A DNA stretch of 64,000 nt from Gammaproteobacteria bacterium (GTDB lineage Bacteria; Pseudomonadota; Gammaproteobacteria; JACKNK01). Positions 16,519 through 25,650 of the stretch are shown here, in pieces. The stretch is from positions 372,001-436,000 of the forward strand of contig JACKNK010000002.1 of the NCBI GenBank assembly GCA_024234955.1, read 5' to 3'. Both the position numbers and the translations under genes were made by a program. The notes beneath the pieces were generated by a model that saw only the letters and a program-made list of their open reading frames with translations, did no database searches and was not told the origin of the DNA. The first letter of the stretch is position 1; the number at the start of each line of letters is the position of its first letter.

Positions 16519-17697
16519 TCATTGCCCGGTGCCCGGATTTCGCAGCCAGAGCAGCGGAAACAGGCCGACGCTCAACACTCCGGTAGCCAGCAGCATCGGG
16601 CCGGCGTAGGACCCGGAATACTCCGCCATGACGCCCGCGATGGCGGGTCCTATGACCTGGGCGAAACCGAATGACAGGGTCAGGCGCCCCATCGGGCGCG
16701 CCGGGTTGGCGGGGTACAAGTGCCCGACCATGGTCAACACCAGGGCGACAATACCCATGAAGGTAAAGCCGAACAGGAACGCCCCGAGCAGAACGACGGG
16801 GGCGTCGTGCCCCGGCAAGGTCATGAGGATCCCGGCAATCTGCGCGAGCCAGGCGCGGATCAGCGCGTTGACCTCGCCGATCCGCGCCCCGATTCGTTCC
16901 CAGAACAGGCAGGACGGCGCGGCGGCCAGGCCGACCAGCACCCAGGCCCAGGGGGCGATGGGTTGCAGTGCGGGCGTGCTGGTGAGCATGTCTACGAGGA
17001 AGGTGGCGCTGACGACAAACCCGAAGCCCGCGCAGAAATAGGCGGCTTGCAGCAAGCGAATGCGGCGCCGATTTGGATCGGCCTTTGGGGAGTTTGCGGC
17101 ACCGGACTGTGGCGGTTTGGCATCGATGGCGCGTGGCGGAGACGGGACCCATCGATGTGCCAGCCACGCGAGCGGCATGCCGAGTACGCTCAGGGCCAGC
17201 CATTGCTCTCGCCAGTCCAGCCAGGCCGACTGAATCGCGACCGCAATCGCGGCCACCGCCAGCCCGATCCCGACACCGCCGAAATACAAGCCCATGCGCG
17301 GTCGGTCGCCATGACGCAGCAAAGCGTGCATGACCAATCCGGAACACAGCACCAGTCCGGCGGATGCGCTCAGCCCGGCGAAGAATCGCAGTACCGCCCA
17401 CAACCAGGGGTTGACGGTCAGCGCCATGCCGGTACCGGTCAGCAAGGCAAGCACCAGCCCCCAGCGGAACAGGCGGTCCTTGAGGTGGATGTCATGCAGA
17501 TGCGCCGCCAGTGCGGCCCCGCTGAGGTAGCCGATGTAGTTGCCGGCCGCGAGCAGTCCGCCATCCGCATCGCTGAAACCGGGGACGCCCGCCTGCATGA
17601 TTGGCAGCAGGGGTGTGTAGGCGAAGCGGGCAATGCCGACGGTCAAAACCAACGCCGAAATGCCGCCCCAGATGATGCGCTGACTGTCCTGATTCAT
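16519..17697 (-). CDS. YbfB/YjiJ-family MFS transporter
   Basis: 392 residues with about 12 hydrophobic helices, the size and layout of the major facilitator superfamily. The N-terminus (GGISALVLTVGIARFAYTPL, then LPIMQ) is characteristic of the YbfB/YjiJ group. A hydrophilic loop separates the two halves (around residues 185-215). It is divergent from the LysR regulator at 17817 with 119 bases between them, the usual arrangement in which the regulator controls the transporter. The substrate is unknown. Confidence 0.85.
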   Translation of the reverse strand: MNQDSQRIIWGGISALVLTVGIARFAYTPLLPIMQAGVPGFSDADGGLLAAGNYIGYLSGAALAAHLHDIHLKDRLFRWGLVLALLTGTGMALTVNPWLWAVLRFFAGLSASAGLVLCSGLVMHALLRHGDRPRMGLYFGGVGIGLAVAAIAVAIQSAWLDWREQWLALSVLGMPLAWLAHRWVPSPPRAIDAKPPQSGAANSPKADPNRRRIRLLQAAYFCAGFGFVVSATFLVDMLTSTPALQPIAPWAWVLVGLAAAPSCLFWERIGARIGEVNALIRAWLAQIAGILMTLPGHDAPVVLLGAFLFGFTFMGIVALVLTMVGHLYPANPARPMGRLTLSFGFAQVIGPAIAGVMAEYSGSYAGPMLLATGVLSVGLFPLLWLRNPGTGQ

Positions 17698-17816
17698 GGC
17701 TCTTGCTCGAAACCGGCTTAAGGAAAGATGGTCGGGATGTTAAAAAGCGCTATAAATCTCAACCAGCGAATTGTTTAGATGAAGTTATTCGTTTTTCGAG
17801 AACAAAAGAGGCGGTC
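17698..17816. promoter_or_regulatory. Divergent promoter region between the MFS gene and the LysR gene
   Basis: 119 bases between oppositely oriented starts, AT-richer than the flanking genes (for example TGTTAAAAAGCGCTATAAAT). LysR-type regulators normally bind such regions. I cannot fix the operator position from sequence alone. Confidence 0.5.
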
Positions 17817-18659
17817 ATGGAACTGAGTGGCTTGAGAACCTTCGTGTCAGTGGTGGAACACGGAGGCGTGCTCGCCGCAGCGGCGCATCTGCATACCGTG
17901 CCGTCGAATGTTTCGGCGCGCTTGAAACGACTGGAGGTGGAACTTGGCGTGCCGTTGTTCCTGCGCCAGGGGCGTCGTATGCATCTGACGCCGGGTGGTG
18001 CGGTCCTGGAGGAGCACGCGAGACACCTGCTGCTCATGGAGCGGCAGGCCATGCAGGCCGTTCGCGAGGCCGGGGACGGTACCGGGGAGTTGCGTCTCGG
18101 TGCCAATGAAACCTTTGTCGCCCTGAACCTGCCCGATCTGCTGACCGCGATGCGGCAGCAGCATCCCGGCGTCGAAGTGCGCCTGGCTTTGGCGAACTCC
18201 CAGCAATTGATTCGGGATGTTCTCGAGCACCGCCTGGACTGCGCTTTCGTCGGCGGACCGGTGACGCATGCCGATCTGGAAGCCGAAGAGATATACCGGG
18301 ATGAATTGATGTGCGTCGAAGCCCTGGATGGCGGCGGTAATGAGCGCCTGGTGGCCTTCCCGGAAGGCTGCGCGTACCGCGCCCGTGCCGAGGCATGGAT
18401 GCGTTCAGCGGGCAAGCCCGCAACCGAGCCGTTGGTGTTGAACACCCTGGATGGCGTGCTTGGCTGCGTGGCCGCCGGTCTGGGCTTTACCTTGATGCCG
18501 CGAGACGCCGTGATGCGCAGTGCGCATCGCGATGCGTTGCGATTGAGCGCGTTGCCCGCCGCGACGGCGGTGGTCCCAGTGCTGTTGGTCCGACGCCGTG
18601 ACGGAGTACCGCTGGCGGCGATGAGGACGGTCAAAAGGCTCGCGAAAGCGGTGACTTAG
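17817..18659 (+). CDS. LysR-family transcriptional regulator
   Basis: 280 residues from MELSGLRTF; upstream in-frame codons are ignored because this is the normal LysR N-terminus and AGAGG precedes it. The winged helix-turn-helix is at about 2-60 (LAAAAHLHTVPSNVSARLKR, LEVELGVPLFLRQGR), followed by the substrate-binding domain. It most likely controls the divergent MFS transporter. Its stop overlaps the stop of the convergent gene at 18656. The ligand is unknown. Confidence 0.88.
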   Translation: MELSGLRTFVSVVEHGGVLAAAAHLHTVPSNVSARLKRLEVELGVPLFLRQGRRMHLTPGGAVLEEHARHLLLMERQAMQAVREAGDGTGELRLGANETFVALNLPDLLTAMRQQHPGVEVRLALANSQQLIRDVLEHRLDCAFVGGPVTHADLEAEEIYRDELMCVEALDGGGNERLVAFPEGCAYRARAEAWMRSAGKPATEPLVLNTLDGVLGCVAAGLGFTLMPRDAVMRSAHRDALRLSALPAATAVVPVLLVRRRDGVPLAAMRTVKRLAKAVT

Positions 18660-19201
18660 TCCTGAACGTAGAACCAGGCCCAGGCGAATCCACTGATGTC
18701 TTTCAGGACGCCGAGCAATTCGTCGCTGGGAACCGCTTCGGAAGGATGGACACCGCCAATCTCGATCAGCACGCGACCGACGCCGCCGTTCTCGCGCCAG
18801 CGGATTTGCGTCGCGTCGCTGACCTCCTTGCAGTGTGGGCAATGCCAGTCGGTGATCGACTCCCAGGCCTCGCGGATCGGTCGCCAGTCGGCAATGACCG
18901 TGTTGCAGTGCGGGCAACGGGGACGCACGGTATTGCGACCGGCGAGCAGCCTCGGGCGACGATAGGGACCGGACAGACGCACGAAAGCGTAGTCGCCGCC
19001 GTCGTTGCGCGGCGCCATCGGCAGATAAGGCATGCAGCCGAGGAAGGTGATCAGTTCCATCAGCCTGGGGCCGGCCAGATAGCTGCCGTCGTCATGCGTG
19101 TCGCCAAGCAGGCCGATGCCCGCAAGCCGCGCTCGCAGTGGCCCCAACTCCGGGAGCGAATCGGTCGCGGTATTCGGATTCAGGACAAGGCGGTTGCTCA
19201 T
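18656..19201 (-). CDS. Hypothetical protein with two CPHC knuckles (zinc-ribbon-like)
   Basis: 181 residues, no signal peptide. Two CxxC pairs (RCPHCNTVI and WHCPHCKEVS) about 25 residues apart would bind one zinc ion. The C-terminus (GRVLIEIGGVHPSEAVPSDE) is a mixed alpha/beta region. It overlaps the 3' end of ggt by 4 bases (ATGA), so it is translationally coupled as the last gene of the coaD-ferredoxin-ggt operon. I do not recognise the family. Confidence 0.65.
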   Translation of the reverse strand: MSNRLVLNPNTATDSLPELGPLRARLAGIGLLGDTHDDGSYLAGPRLMELITFLGCMPYLPMAPRNDGGDYAFVRLSGPYRRPRLLAGRNTVRPRCPHCNTVIADWRPIREAWESITDWHCPHCKEVSDATQIRWRENGGVGRVLIEIGGVHPSEAVPSDELLGVLKDISGFAWAWFYVQD

Positions 19202-20916
19202 TGCGGGCCTGGCTCGGGCGCGGGAAGACTGCGGACTTCGGCTTTTCCGATGCCGCGTGGGTCGCTGGCCGCGTTCATTGCCCCGGTTGTCGGGTTCCAG
19301 ACCACCACCTGCATGTTGCCGTAGCCGCCCTGTACCGGTTCCATGTCATGACCCAGGCGTCGCATTGCCTCCAGCCAGGCGATGTCCGCCGCGCGATTGC
19401 CGGCGACGCCGTCTTCGTATTGCACGCGATCGGGCAGGAACTGATGATGGAAACGCAGGCGGCTGACCATGCCATCGGCATCGGCGCCGGCCCAGAAGTC
19501 GAGCGCGGCCAGCAGCATCATGGTGATGATCCGGCTGCCACCGGGCGTACCGGCGATGGCAATGCGATCTTCATATTCGAGAAAGCTCGGCGTCATGCTC
19601 GACAGCATGCGTTTGCCCGGCGCGATGGCGTTGGCTTCCGCTCCGATCAGGCCGTAGGCATTGGGAACACCCGGCTTGGCGGAGAAATCGTCCATCTCGT
19701 CGTTCAGCAGCACCCCGGTTCCAGGCACCACGAAACCGGAACCGAAGGGGTAATTGACGCTCAAGGTGGCAGCAACCCGGTTTCCGGCCGCATCCAGGAT
19801 CGAAAAATGGGTGGTGTCGCGCCCCTGACCCTCGGCGCCGCCAACGATCGGGAGCACGGTTGAAGGCGTCGCCTTGTCGCCCCGGATTCCCGCCCGCAGA
19901 CCGGCGGCGTACATCGGATCAAGCAGACGCGCGAGCGGCATCTGCACGAAATCGGGGTCGCCCAGGTACTCGGCACGGTCACGATAAGCGCGCCGCATGG
20001 CTTCCACGATCCAATGACTGCGCTGCGCCGGATCCAGGGCGCGCAGATCGATGTCCGCGAGAATGTTGAGCATTTCAGCGAGTGCAACGCCTCCCGACGA
20101 CGGCGGGGGGGCGCTGATGACCTTCATGCCCCGATATTCGGCGCGGATCGGTTCCCGTTCGATGACCTGGTATTCGCTCAGGTCGCGCGCGCTCCAGATG
20201 CCACCGGAAGCGCGCACACCGCGAATCAGACGCTGCGCAACATCGCCGGCATAGAAGCCATCCCGGCCTCGTTCGGCGAGCTGCTGCAGGGTGTCGGCGA
20301 GATCGGATTGCACGATGCGCTTGCCGGGGCGCGGTGGCGCACCGGCATCCAGAAACAGGCGGGCCGCCTCGGGGGATGCGCGCAAGGCATCGACGCGGAA
20401 CTGCGCCATGCCCTGAAAGTACGCGTCGCTGCTGAAACCCTCGCGAGCCAGGCGGATCGCCGGTGCGAGGCTTTGCGCCAGCGGCAGGGCGCCGTAGTTT
20501 TCAGCCAGATGAGCGAGCCCGGCGGGAACCCCGGGAATGCCGGCGGCAAGCGGGCCGTCCATGGATGCGCGGGGGATCACCTCGCCATGCGCATCCAGAT
20601 ACATGTTGCGGGTCGCGGCCAGCGGCGCGCGTTCACGCGCATCGATGAAGGTTTCCAGTCCGTCTTCGGCACGGTGCAGCAGATAGAAACCGCCGCCACC
20701 GATGCCCGAGCTGTAGGGTTCGACCACCGCGAGTGCGGCACTCACGGCGATCGCCGCGTCGAAGGCGTTGCCCCCTTGGGCGAGGATTTCCAGACCGGAC
20801 TCGGTGGCGAGCGGATGGGCGCTGGCGATGGCGACCTGGTTGTCCGTCGCCCACAGCGCCGGGCTGAGGGCGTAAAGCAGAACGCCGGTGAGGCCGGCCA
20901 GGCGCTTATTCATCAC
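19198..20916 (-). CDS. ggt: Gamma-glutamyltransferase
   Basis: 572 residues, normal length. It hydrolyses or transfers the gamma-glutamyl group of glutathione in the periplasm. Signal peptide about 1-23 (LTGVLLYALSPALWA). Family motifs: GGNAFDAAIAVSAALAVVEP, GIGGGGF, and the autoprocessing site RDTTHFSILD whose second Thr becomes the nucleophile of the small subunit. The C-terminal GTPGGSRIITM fits the substrate-binding loop. The start overlaps the ferredoxin stop, and the end overlaps the next gene. Confidence 0.93.
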   Translation of the reverse strand: MMNKRLAGLTGVLLYALSPALWATDNQVAIASAHPLATESGLEILAQGGNAFDAAIAVSAALAVVEPYSSGIGGGGFYLLHRAEDGLETFIDARERAPLAATRNMYLDAHGEVIPRASMDGPLAAGIPGVPAGLAHLAENYGALPLAQSLAPAIRLAREGFSSDAYFQGMAQFRVDALRASPEAARLFLDAGAPPRPGKRIVQSDLADTLQQLAERGRDGFYAGDVAQRLIRGVRASGGIWSARDLSEYQVIEREPIRAEYRGMKVISAPPPSSGGVALAEMLNILADIDLRALDPAQRSHWIVEAMRRAYRDRAEYLGDPDFVQMPLARLLDPMYAAGLRAGIRGDKATPSTVLPIVGGAEGQGRDTTHFSILDAAGNRVAATLSVNYPFGSGFVVPGTGVLLNDEMDDFSAKPGVPNAYGLIGAEANAIAPGKRMLSSMTPSFLEYEDRIAIAGTPGGSRIITMMLLAALDFWAGADADGMVSRLRFHHQFLPDRVQYEDGVAGNRAADIAWLEAMRRLGHDMEPVQGGYGNMQVVVWNPTTGAMNAASDPRGIGKAEVRSLPAPEPGPQ

Positions 20917-21157
20917 CGGTCAACGCGCGGTATTTATCCATGAGTTCATCCTGGGTTTCGGTATGTTCCGGGTCCAGGATGATGCAATCCACCGGGCAGA
21001 CCTCGACGCATTGCGAGGTCTCATGGTGACCGACGCATTCGGTGCAGAGGTTCCAGTCGATCTCGTAGATTTCCGACCCCATGCTGATTGCATCGTTGGG
21101 GCATTCCGGTTCGCAGACGTCGCAGTTGATGCATTCGTCGGTGATGAGCAGGGACAT
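20906..21157 (-). CDS. YfhL-type 2[4Fe-4S] ferredoxin
   Basis: 83 residues. Two 4Fe-4S motifs: CINCDVCEPECPNDA and a second set with a longer internal loop (CTECVGHHETSQCVEVCPVD), typical of the YfhL/Fdx family found beside coaD in many gammaproteobacteria. It is an electron carrier whose partner is not certain. It is encoded between coaD (54-base gap) and ggt (overlap). Confidence 0.92.
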   Translation of the reverse strand: MSLLITDECINCDVCEPECPNDAISMGSEIYEIDWNLCTECVGHHETSQCVEVCPVDCIILDPEHTETQDELMDKYRALTGDE

Positions 21158-21210
21158 GGCGGTTTGGATTCTTCAGGGTTGCGGAAAACGCACAGTCTAT
21201 CCGCGAGTGC

Positions 21211-21696
21211 TTATCGGCTTCGAGTGCGCAGGTCTTCCAGCGCGGCTTTGACGACCGGTGGCACGAACGGGGTGACATCGCCGCCGAGGGCGGCAACTTC
21301 CTTGACCAGGCTCGATGAGATGAAGGCGAATTGTTCCGCCGGTGTCAGGAACAGGGTTTCCGCCTCCGGTGCCAGATGTCGATTCATGCTCGCGAGCTGG
21401 AATTCGTATTCGAAGTCGGAGACCGCCCGCAATCCCCGCAATAACGCCTGAGCCTGATGCTCACGCAAGAATTCGACCAGCAAATTGTCGAACGGCAGCA
21501 CGATCGCCCCTTCAAATTCGGCAAGCGCGGCACGCGCCAGCTCGCAGCGTTGCTCGACGTTGAAGGCAGGCCCTTTGCCGGCGTTGTGGGCCACGGCGAT
21601 GATGACCCGATCGAACAAACGTAACGCCCGCTCGATCAGATCGACATGGCCGAAGGTGATCGGGTCGAACGTGCCGGGGTAAACCACCGTGGTCAT
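21211..21696 (-). CDS. coaD: Phosphopantetheine adenylyltransferase
   Basis: 161 residues from MTTVVYPGTFDP; a longer in-frame reading is rejected because the family starts exactly here. It catalyses the fourth step of coenzyme A synthesis, 4'-phosphopantetheine + ATP to dephospho-CoA. The nucleotidyltransferase motif is TFDPITFGHVDLI (T/HxGH type), and the second signature ISSSLVKEVA is present. First gene of the operon coaD - ferredoxin - ggt - zinc-ribbon protein. Confidence 0.95.
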   Translation of the reverse strand: MTTVVYPGTFDPITFGHVDLIERALRLFDRVIIAVAHNAGKGPAFNVEQRCELARAALAEFEGAIVLPFDNLLVEFLREHQAQALLRGLRAVSDFEYEFQLASMNRHLAPEAETLFLTPAEQFAFISSSLVKEVAALGGDVTPFVPPVVKAALEDLRTRSR

Positions 21697-21935
21697 GGGA
21701 TGTCTCCAAGGGCAGGAATGAAAAGACCTTAAATGTGACCAGATTTGCCGCGCAGAATCGGGGAGCCGTGTTGCCAGGCGGGGTTGGAAAGAGATTCCGC
21801 GACCTGCATGTGGCAAAGTGTCCGGGTTGCATCGAAAATGCAACCGCTTGACCCTTTGCCCGTGGTTGGGCTGCGCCTCGCGGAATCTTCGCGGGCCGTG
21901 ATTTGGTAAGGACTTAACCGAACTCGACGCCTACT
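21697..21935. promoter_or_regulatory. Divergent intergenic region coaD / NACHT gene
   Basis: 239 bases between divergent starts that must hold both promoters. I see no clear operator or RNA structure. Confidence 0.4.
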
Positions 21936-23828
21936 ATGCTTCCCGGTATGTCTGCCTCTATACGAATTTTCATCTCCGCCGTGGTGCTGGCGCTGTTTTT
22001 GCCGGTCGCTACGCTCGTGTTTGCGCCTTCCGCACAGGCCGCAACCTCGGCGCAAATACTCGACGAGGTCAAAAATCAGGCGAGGCAGGACGCCGAGGCG
22101 GGACGCCCGATGCGGGCCCAGGGCGTTGCCGAGATGTATCGGCATAACGACGCCCAGCTCAGCACCACGTTGATTTCCATCATCTACAGCCGCGAGTATC
22201 GCCGCGCCAGCGGTCAGCCTGTTGGTGGCGCAGACGAGGCCAAGGTGGCGGAAGCGACGACGGAGGCGTCGTTCGGGGCGTCGTTCGGGGCGTCTTTCAA
22301 GGAATTCATCGATACCTCCGGGGACAGCAGCGTGCTTACCTGGACGACCGCATTTCTGCTGGTCGCATTGTTGGTGTTGATCTATTTCACCCGTTCGATC
22401 CTGGTCGATCTGGGTGGGCGCGCCCTGTTTGCCGTGATGGCGCTGGTGCGTCGAGGTCAGACGCAACGCCGCAGTGGTCGCCGTCTGCTCAGCGGTTATC
22501 GCAAGGTGCTGCTGCGCAGCTATGGGTTCGTGCGCATGTTCCGCGACCCGAAAGAGCCGATGGACATGGTCACCGATTACGTGGGCTTGCGGGTGCGCGG
22601 GCTGCCGGACGCCGAGGTCATGGAAGTCGAGGATGCAGTACGTCATTACCGCCGCCTGTTGCTGATCGGTTCGCCGGGCAGCGGAAAGAGTCTGTTGCTT
22701 CAGCGTCTTGCCCTGCATTCGGCGGATCCGCGTTTGTCGGAAGTGGCCGATGCCGCATTGCCGATTCTGCTGGAATTGCATCGTATGAACGGTGCGCCCA
22801 TGCCCTTGCGCAAGATGCTGGCGTACAAGCTGTCGTTCCAGAAAGTGCGTGGCGCCGATGCTTTGATCAATCGCGGTTTGTCCGAGGGCAATCTGTTACT
22901 GCTGCTCGATGGATTGGATGAGCTGAGTCAGTTCGACCGTAACCATGTGCTGGTGGACATCAAGACCTTGCTGGGGCGCTTCCCGGATGTGCGTTGCGTC
23001 ATCACCTGCCGTAAGTCCTCCTACCGCAACGAGTTGCGCGGTGTGGTCGATGCCACCGGTGAACTGATCGGGTTCTCGGACGACGACATCGATTCCTTCC
23101 TGACGCACTGGGGGTCAACCCCGGAAAATCCGCATGCGGGGCCGGGCGTAGCCCGACTGCGGGAGTTTTTCGCCGCACATCCGACGGTGCGGAGTCTGGC
23201 GCGCAATCCGATGATGCTGAACATTCTCGCGTTCATTCGCGCCAGTACCCAGACGGTCAATGTCCAGACCCGGGCGCGTTATCTCGCCGAGGCTGTCGAT
23301 ATCCTGATCGCGCGCGATATAGGCGAGAACCAGCGTTACACCCCGGATCAGAAGTTCAAGTTTCTCTGTCACATAGCGCGCTATCTGCAGGATGGCGGCG
23401 CCCGCGAGGGGACCGATCTGTTCAGCCTGCCGCGCAAACTGGCTCAACAGGAGGTGTCCACCGCGCTGCCCCGCCTGACCAAGACTTCCGACACGCGCGG
23501 TCTGATCGATGAAATCGTCAATCAGACATCTCTGCTGTGGCTGGTCGCCGGCGGTGAGGTGTTGAAATTCGCGCATCCAGCGCTGCAGCAATACCTGGCC
23601 GCCGCGTCGCTGATCGACAATCAGGAAGGTTTGCTGATCCGTTATCGTAGCGATCCGGATGCGTGGCGTGAGTCGGTAAAGATATGGTGCGGTTTGGTGG
23701 ATGATCCGGGCCGGGTCATCGAGACCGTGATGCGTCTGGATCCGCCGACCGGCGTCGCCTGTAAGGCCGAGGCGCAATCCTCAGTGGACGGCCTGCCGCC
23801 GGACCTTATCGAGACATTGATGAGTTAA
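21936..23828 (+). CDS. Membrane-anchored NACHT-type NTPase with signal peptide
   Basis: 630 residues. The N-terminus (from ATG 21936, or 21948 four codons later) is a signal peptide ending around APSAQA, residues 30-36. A region of about 95 residues follows, containing a short SFGASFGASF repeat, then one transmembrane helix at about 133-151. The cytoplasmic part has Walker A GSPGSGKS at 245-252, Walker B LLLLLDGLDEL with D325, a sensor strand RCVITCRKSSYR near 355, and the winged-helix-like NACHT tail (FAHPALQQYLAAASL) near 550. NACHT proteins are signal-transducing STAND ATPases, some acting in phage defence. There is no obvious effector domain and no defence neighbour. No strong ribosome site is seen. 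Confidence 0.82.
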   Translation: MLPGMSASIRIFISAVVLALFLPVATLVFAPSAQAATSAQILDEVKNQARQDAEAGRPMRAQGVAEMYRHNDAQLSTTLISIIYSREYRRASGQPVGGADEAKVAEATTEASFGASFGASFKEFIDTSGDSSVLTWTTAFLLVALLVLIYFTRSILVDLGGRALFAVMALVRRGQTQRRSGRRLLSGYRKVLLRSYGFVRMFRDPKEPMDMVTDYVGLRVRGLPDAEVMEVEDAVRHYRRLLLIGSPGSGKSLLLQRLALHSADPRLSEVADAALPILLELHRMNGAPMPLRKMLAYKLSFQKVRGADALINRGLSEGNLLLLLDGLDELSQFDRNHVLVDIKTLLGRFPDVRCVITCRKSSYRNELRGVVDATGELIGFSDDDIDSFLTHWGSTPENPHAGPGVARLREFFAAHPTVRSLARNPMMLNILAFIRASTQTVNVQTRARYLAEAVDILIARDIGENQRYTPDQKFKFLCHIARYLQDGGAREGTDLFSLPRKLAQQEVSTALPRLTKTSDTRGLIDEIVNQTSLLWLVAGGEVLKFAHPALQQYLAAASLIDNQEGLLIRYRSDPDAWRESVKIWCGLVDDPGRVIETVMRLDPPTGVACKAEAQSSVDGLPPDLIETLMS

Positions 23829-23862
23829 GCCACGCCCGCCAAGTCGTCCGTGGACCTGCGGA

Positions 23863-25650
23863 TCAAAGGCCCAGCCAGCGCGCGCCCTGGTAGAAGATGA
23901 AACTCACACTCCAGGCCAGAAACAGCGGCCAGCCCACCGCAAACGCGGTGAATTTCCAGCTTTTGGATTCCTGTTTGAGCACCGCCACGGTGGACAGGCA
24001 GGGCGTGTAGATCAGCACGAACAGCATGAAGCTGTAGGCCTGAACCCAGTCGGTGCGTCCCGCCACGATGCCGGCCAGTTGACCCTCTCCGACACCGTAA
24101 ATTACCGCCATTGCCCCAAGCACGATCTCCTTGGCCACGAAGCCGAAGATCAGGGCGATGGTCATCAGGTTGTCGATGCCGATGGGTTCGAAGATCGGTG
24201 CAAACAGGGCCGACATGCGCCCTGCGAGGGTCTCTGCACTGGCCGGTTCGATGCCGAAAGGGTAGTGGGTCAGGAACCAGACCAGAACCACGCCCAGCAG
24301 GATGAAGCCGCTTGCTTCGCGCAGGAAATGGGTGACTTCACGCCAGCCACGCAGCCACATCTGGGCCCCGGTCGGGAAGCGGTATGGGGGCAATTCCAGC
24401 AGTAAGGGTTCGGCATGCGTCAGGCGATGGCGATAGATCACCGCCGTCATGAAGGCAGCCAGGAAACTGGCGACATAAAGACTGAACAGGACCAGCGGTG
24501 CGGCCCAGGGTTCGAAGATCGCGGTGGTGAAAAACACGAACACTTGCAGGCGGGCGGAACACAGTGAGAACGGGATGATCAGCATGGTCAGCAGCCGCAG
24601 CCCGCGCGAGCGCATGACGCGGGTGCCCATCAATGCGGGCACGTTGCAGCCGAAACCCATCAATTGCATCACGAAGGCGCGACCATCGAGCCCGAGTCTG
24701 GACATGAAGGCATCCATCAGGAAGGCCGCGCGCGAGAGGTAACCGCTGTCTTCGACGATGGCCATGAACAGGAAGAACAGCACAATGATCGGCAGGAATG
24801 AGAGCACCGTGCCGACGCCGTCGAACAAACCATCCAGGAGGAAGCTTTGCAGAACTGGCGACCAGCCGATGACGGCAGGCGTGACTGCGTCAGCCTTGAC
24901 GACTTCCAGCAGCCAGGCGACGGCATCCTGAAGCGGTGCCCCGAGGGTGTACACCGCTTCGAACATGCCGAGCATGGCGAGGAAGAACATCGGCAGACCG
25001 AACCAGGGATGCAGCAAGATACGGTCGAGGCGATCGCTGAAACGCTCGGAGGAAGTGAGCGGCACATTGACGTTGCGCTCGAACAACTGGTCGAGCCGGG
25101 ATTCCAGGGCATCGTCGTCCGCAAACACCTCGGTCATGGACGCTTTGCGCGCCGGTTCCGCGCTGCGCAGCATCTCCGTGAGCTTGGTCTTTGCCGGGCC
25201 GAACCCGTGGCCATGCTTCGCGCTGATGGTGAGTACAGGGATTTGCAGGTCGGCAGAAAGATGGCTTTCGTCGATCTGGATGCCAAGGCGGGTCGCCTCG
25301 TCGCCCATGTTCAGCAGGACCAGGATCGGCAGGCCGAGCGACTGCAGTTGCAACACCAGGGCCAGTTGCCGATCGAGTTGGGTGGCATTGACGATGACCA
25401 GCAGCAGATCGACCGCGTTCTCTTCGAGAAAACGCCGGGCGACGCGCTCGTCTTCGGCAAAGCCGTGTAGGTTGTAGATGCCGGGCAGATCGACGATCTC
25501 GACCATTTCCGCACCCAGCAGGACTTTGGCCGAGAGCAGATCGACCGTCACACCGGGCCAGTTGCCGACCTTGGCGGCGGCACCGGTCAGGCGATTGAAG
25601 AAGGTGGACTTGCCGGTGTTGGGCATGCCCAGGAGCGCGACACGTTTCAT
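23863..25650 (-). CDS. feoB: Ferrous iron transporter FeoB
   Basis: 595 residues, somewhat shorter than the 773-residue Escherichia coli protein. N-terminal G-protein domain: G1 GMPNTGKST, G3 DLPG with the following IYNL, and a variant G4 (LNMGDEA where NxxD is expected). The membrane part has the Gate motifs (MGFGCNVPALMGTRVMRS and IPFSLCSARLQVF) and, near the C-terminus, FGFVAKEIVLGAMA. It moves Fe2+ into the cytoplasm. It overlaps feoA by 4 bases. No feoC is present. Confidence 0.95.
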   Translation of the reverse strand: MKRVALLGMPNTGKSTFFNRLTGAAAKVGNWPGVTVDLLSAKVLLGAEMVEIVDLPGIYNLHGFAEDERVARRFLEENAVDLLLVIVNATQLDRQLALVLQLQSLGLPILVLLNMGDEATRLGIQIDESHLSADLQIPVLTISAKHGHGFGPAKTKLTEMLRSAEPARKASMTEVFADDDALESRLDQLFERNVNVPLTSSERFSDRLDRILLHPWFGLPMFFLAMLGMFEAVYTLGAPLQDAVAWLLEVVKADAVTPAVIGWSPVLQSFLLDGLFDGVGTVLSFLPIIVLFFLFMAIVEDSGYLSRAAFLMDAFMSRLGLDGRAFVMQLMGFGCNVPALMGTRVMRSRGLRLLTMLIIPFSLCSARLQVFVFFTTAIFEPWAAPLVLFSLYVASFLAAFMTAVIYRHRLTHAEPLLLELPPYRFPTGAQMWLRGWREVTHFLREASGFILLGVVLVWFLTHYPFGIEPASAETLAGRMSALFAPIFEPIGIDNLMTIALIFGFVAKEIVLGAMAVIYGVGEGQLAGIVAGRTDWVQAYSFMLFVLIYTPCLSTVAVLKQESKSWKFTAFAVGWPLFLAWSVSFIFYQGARWLGL

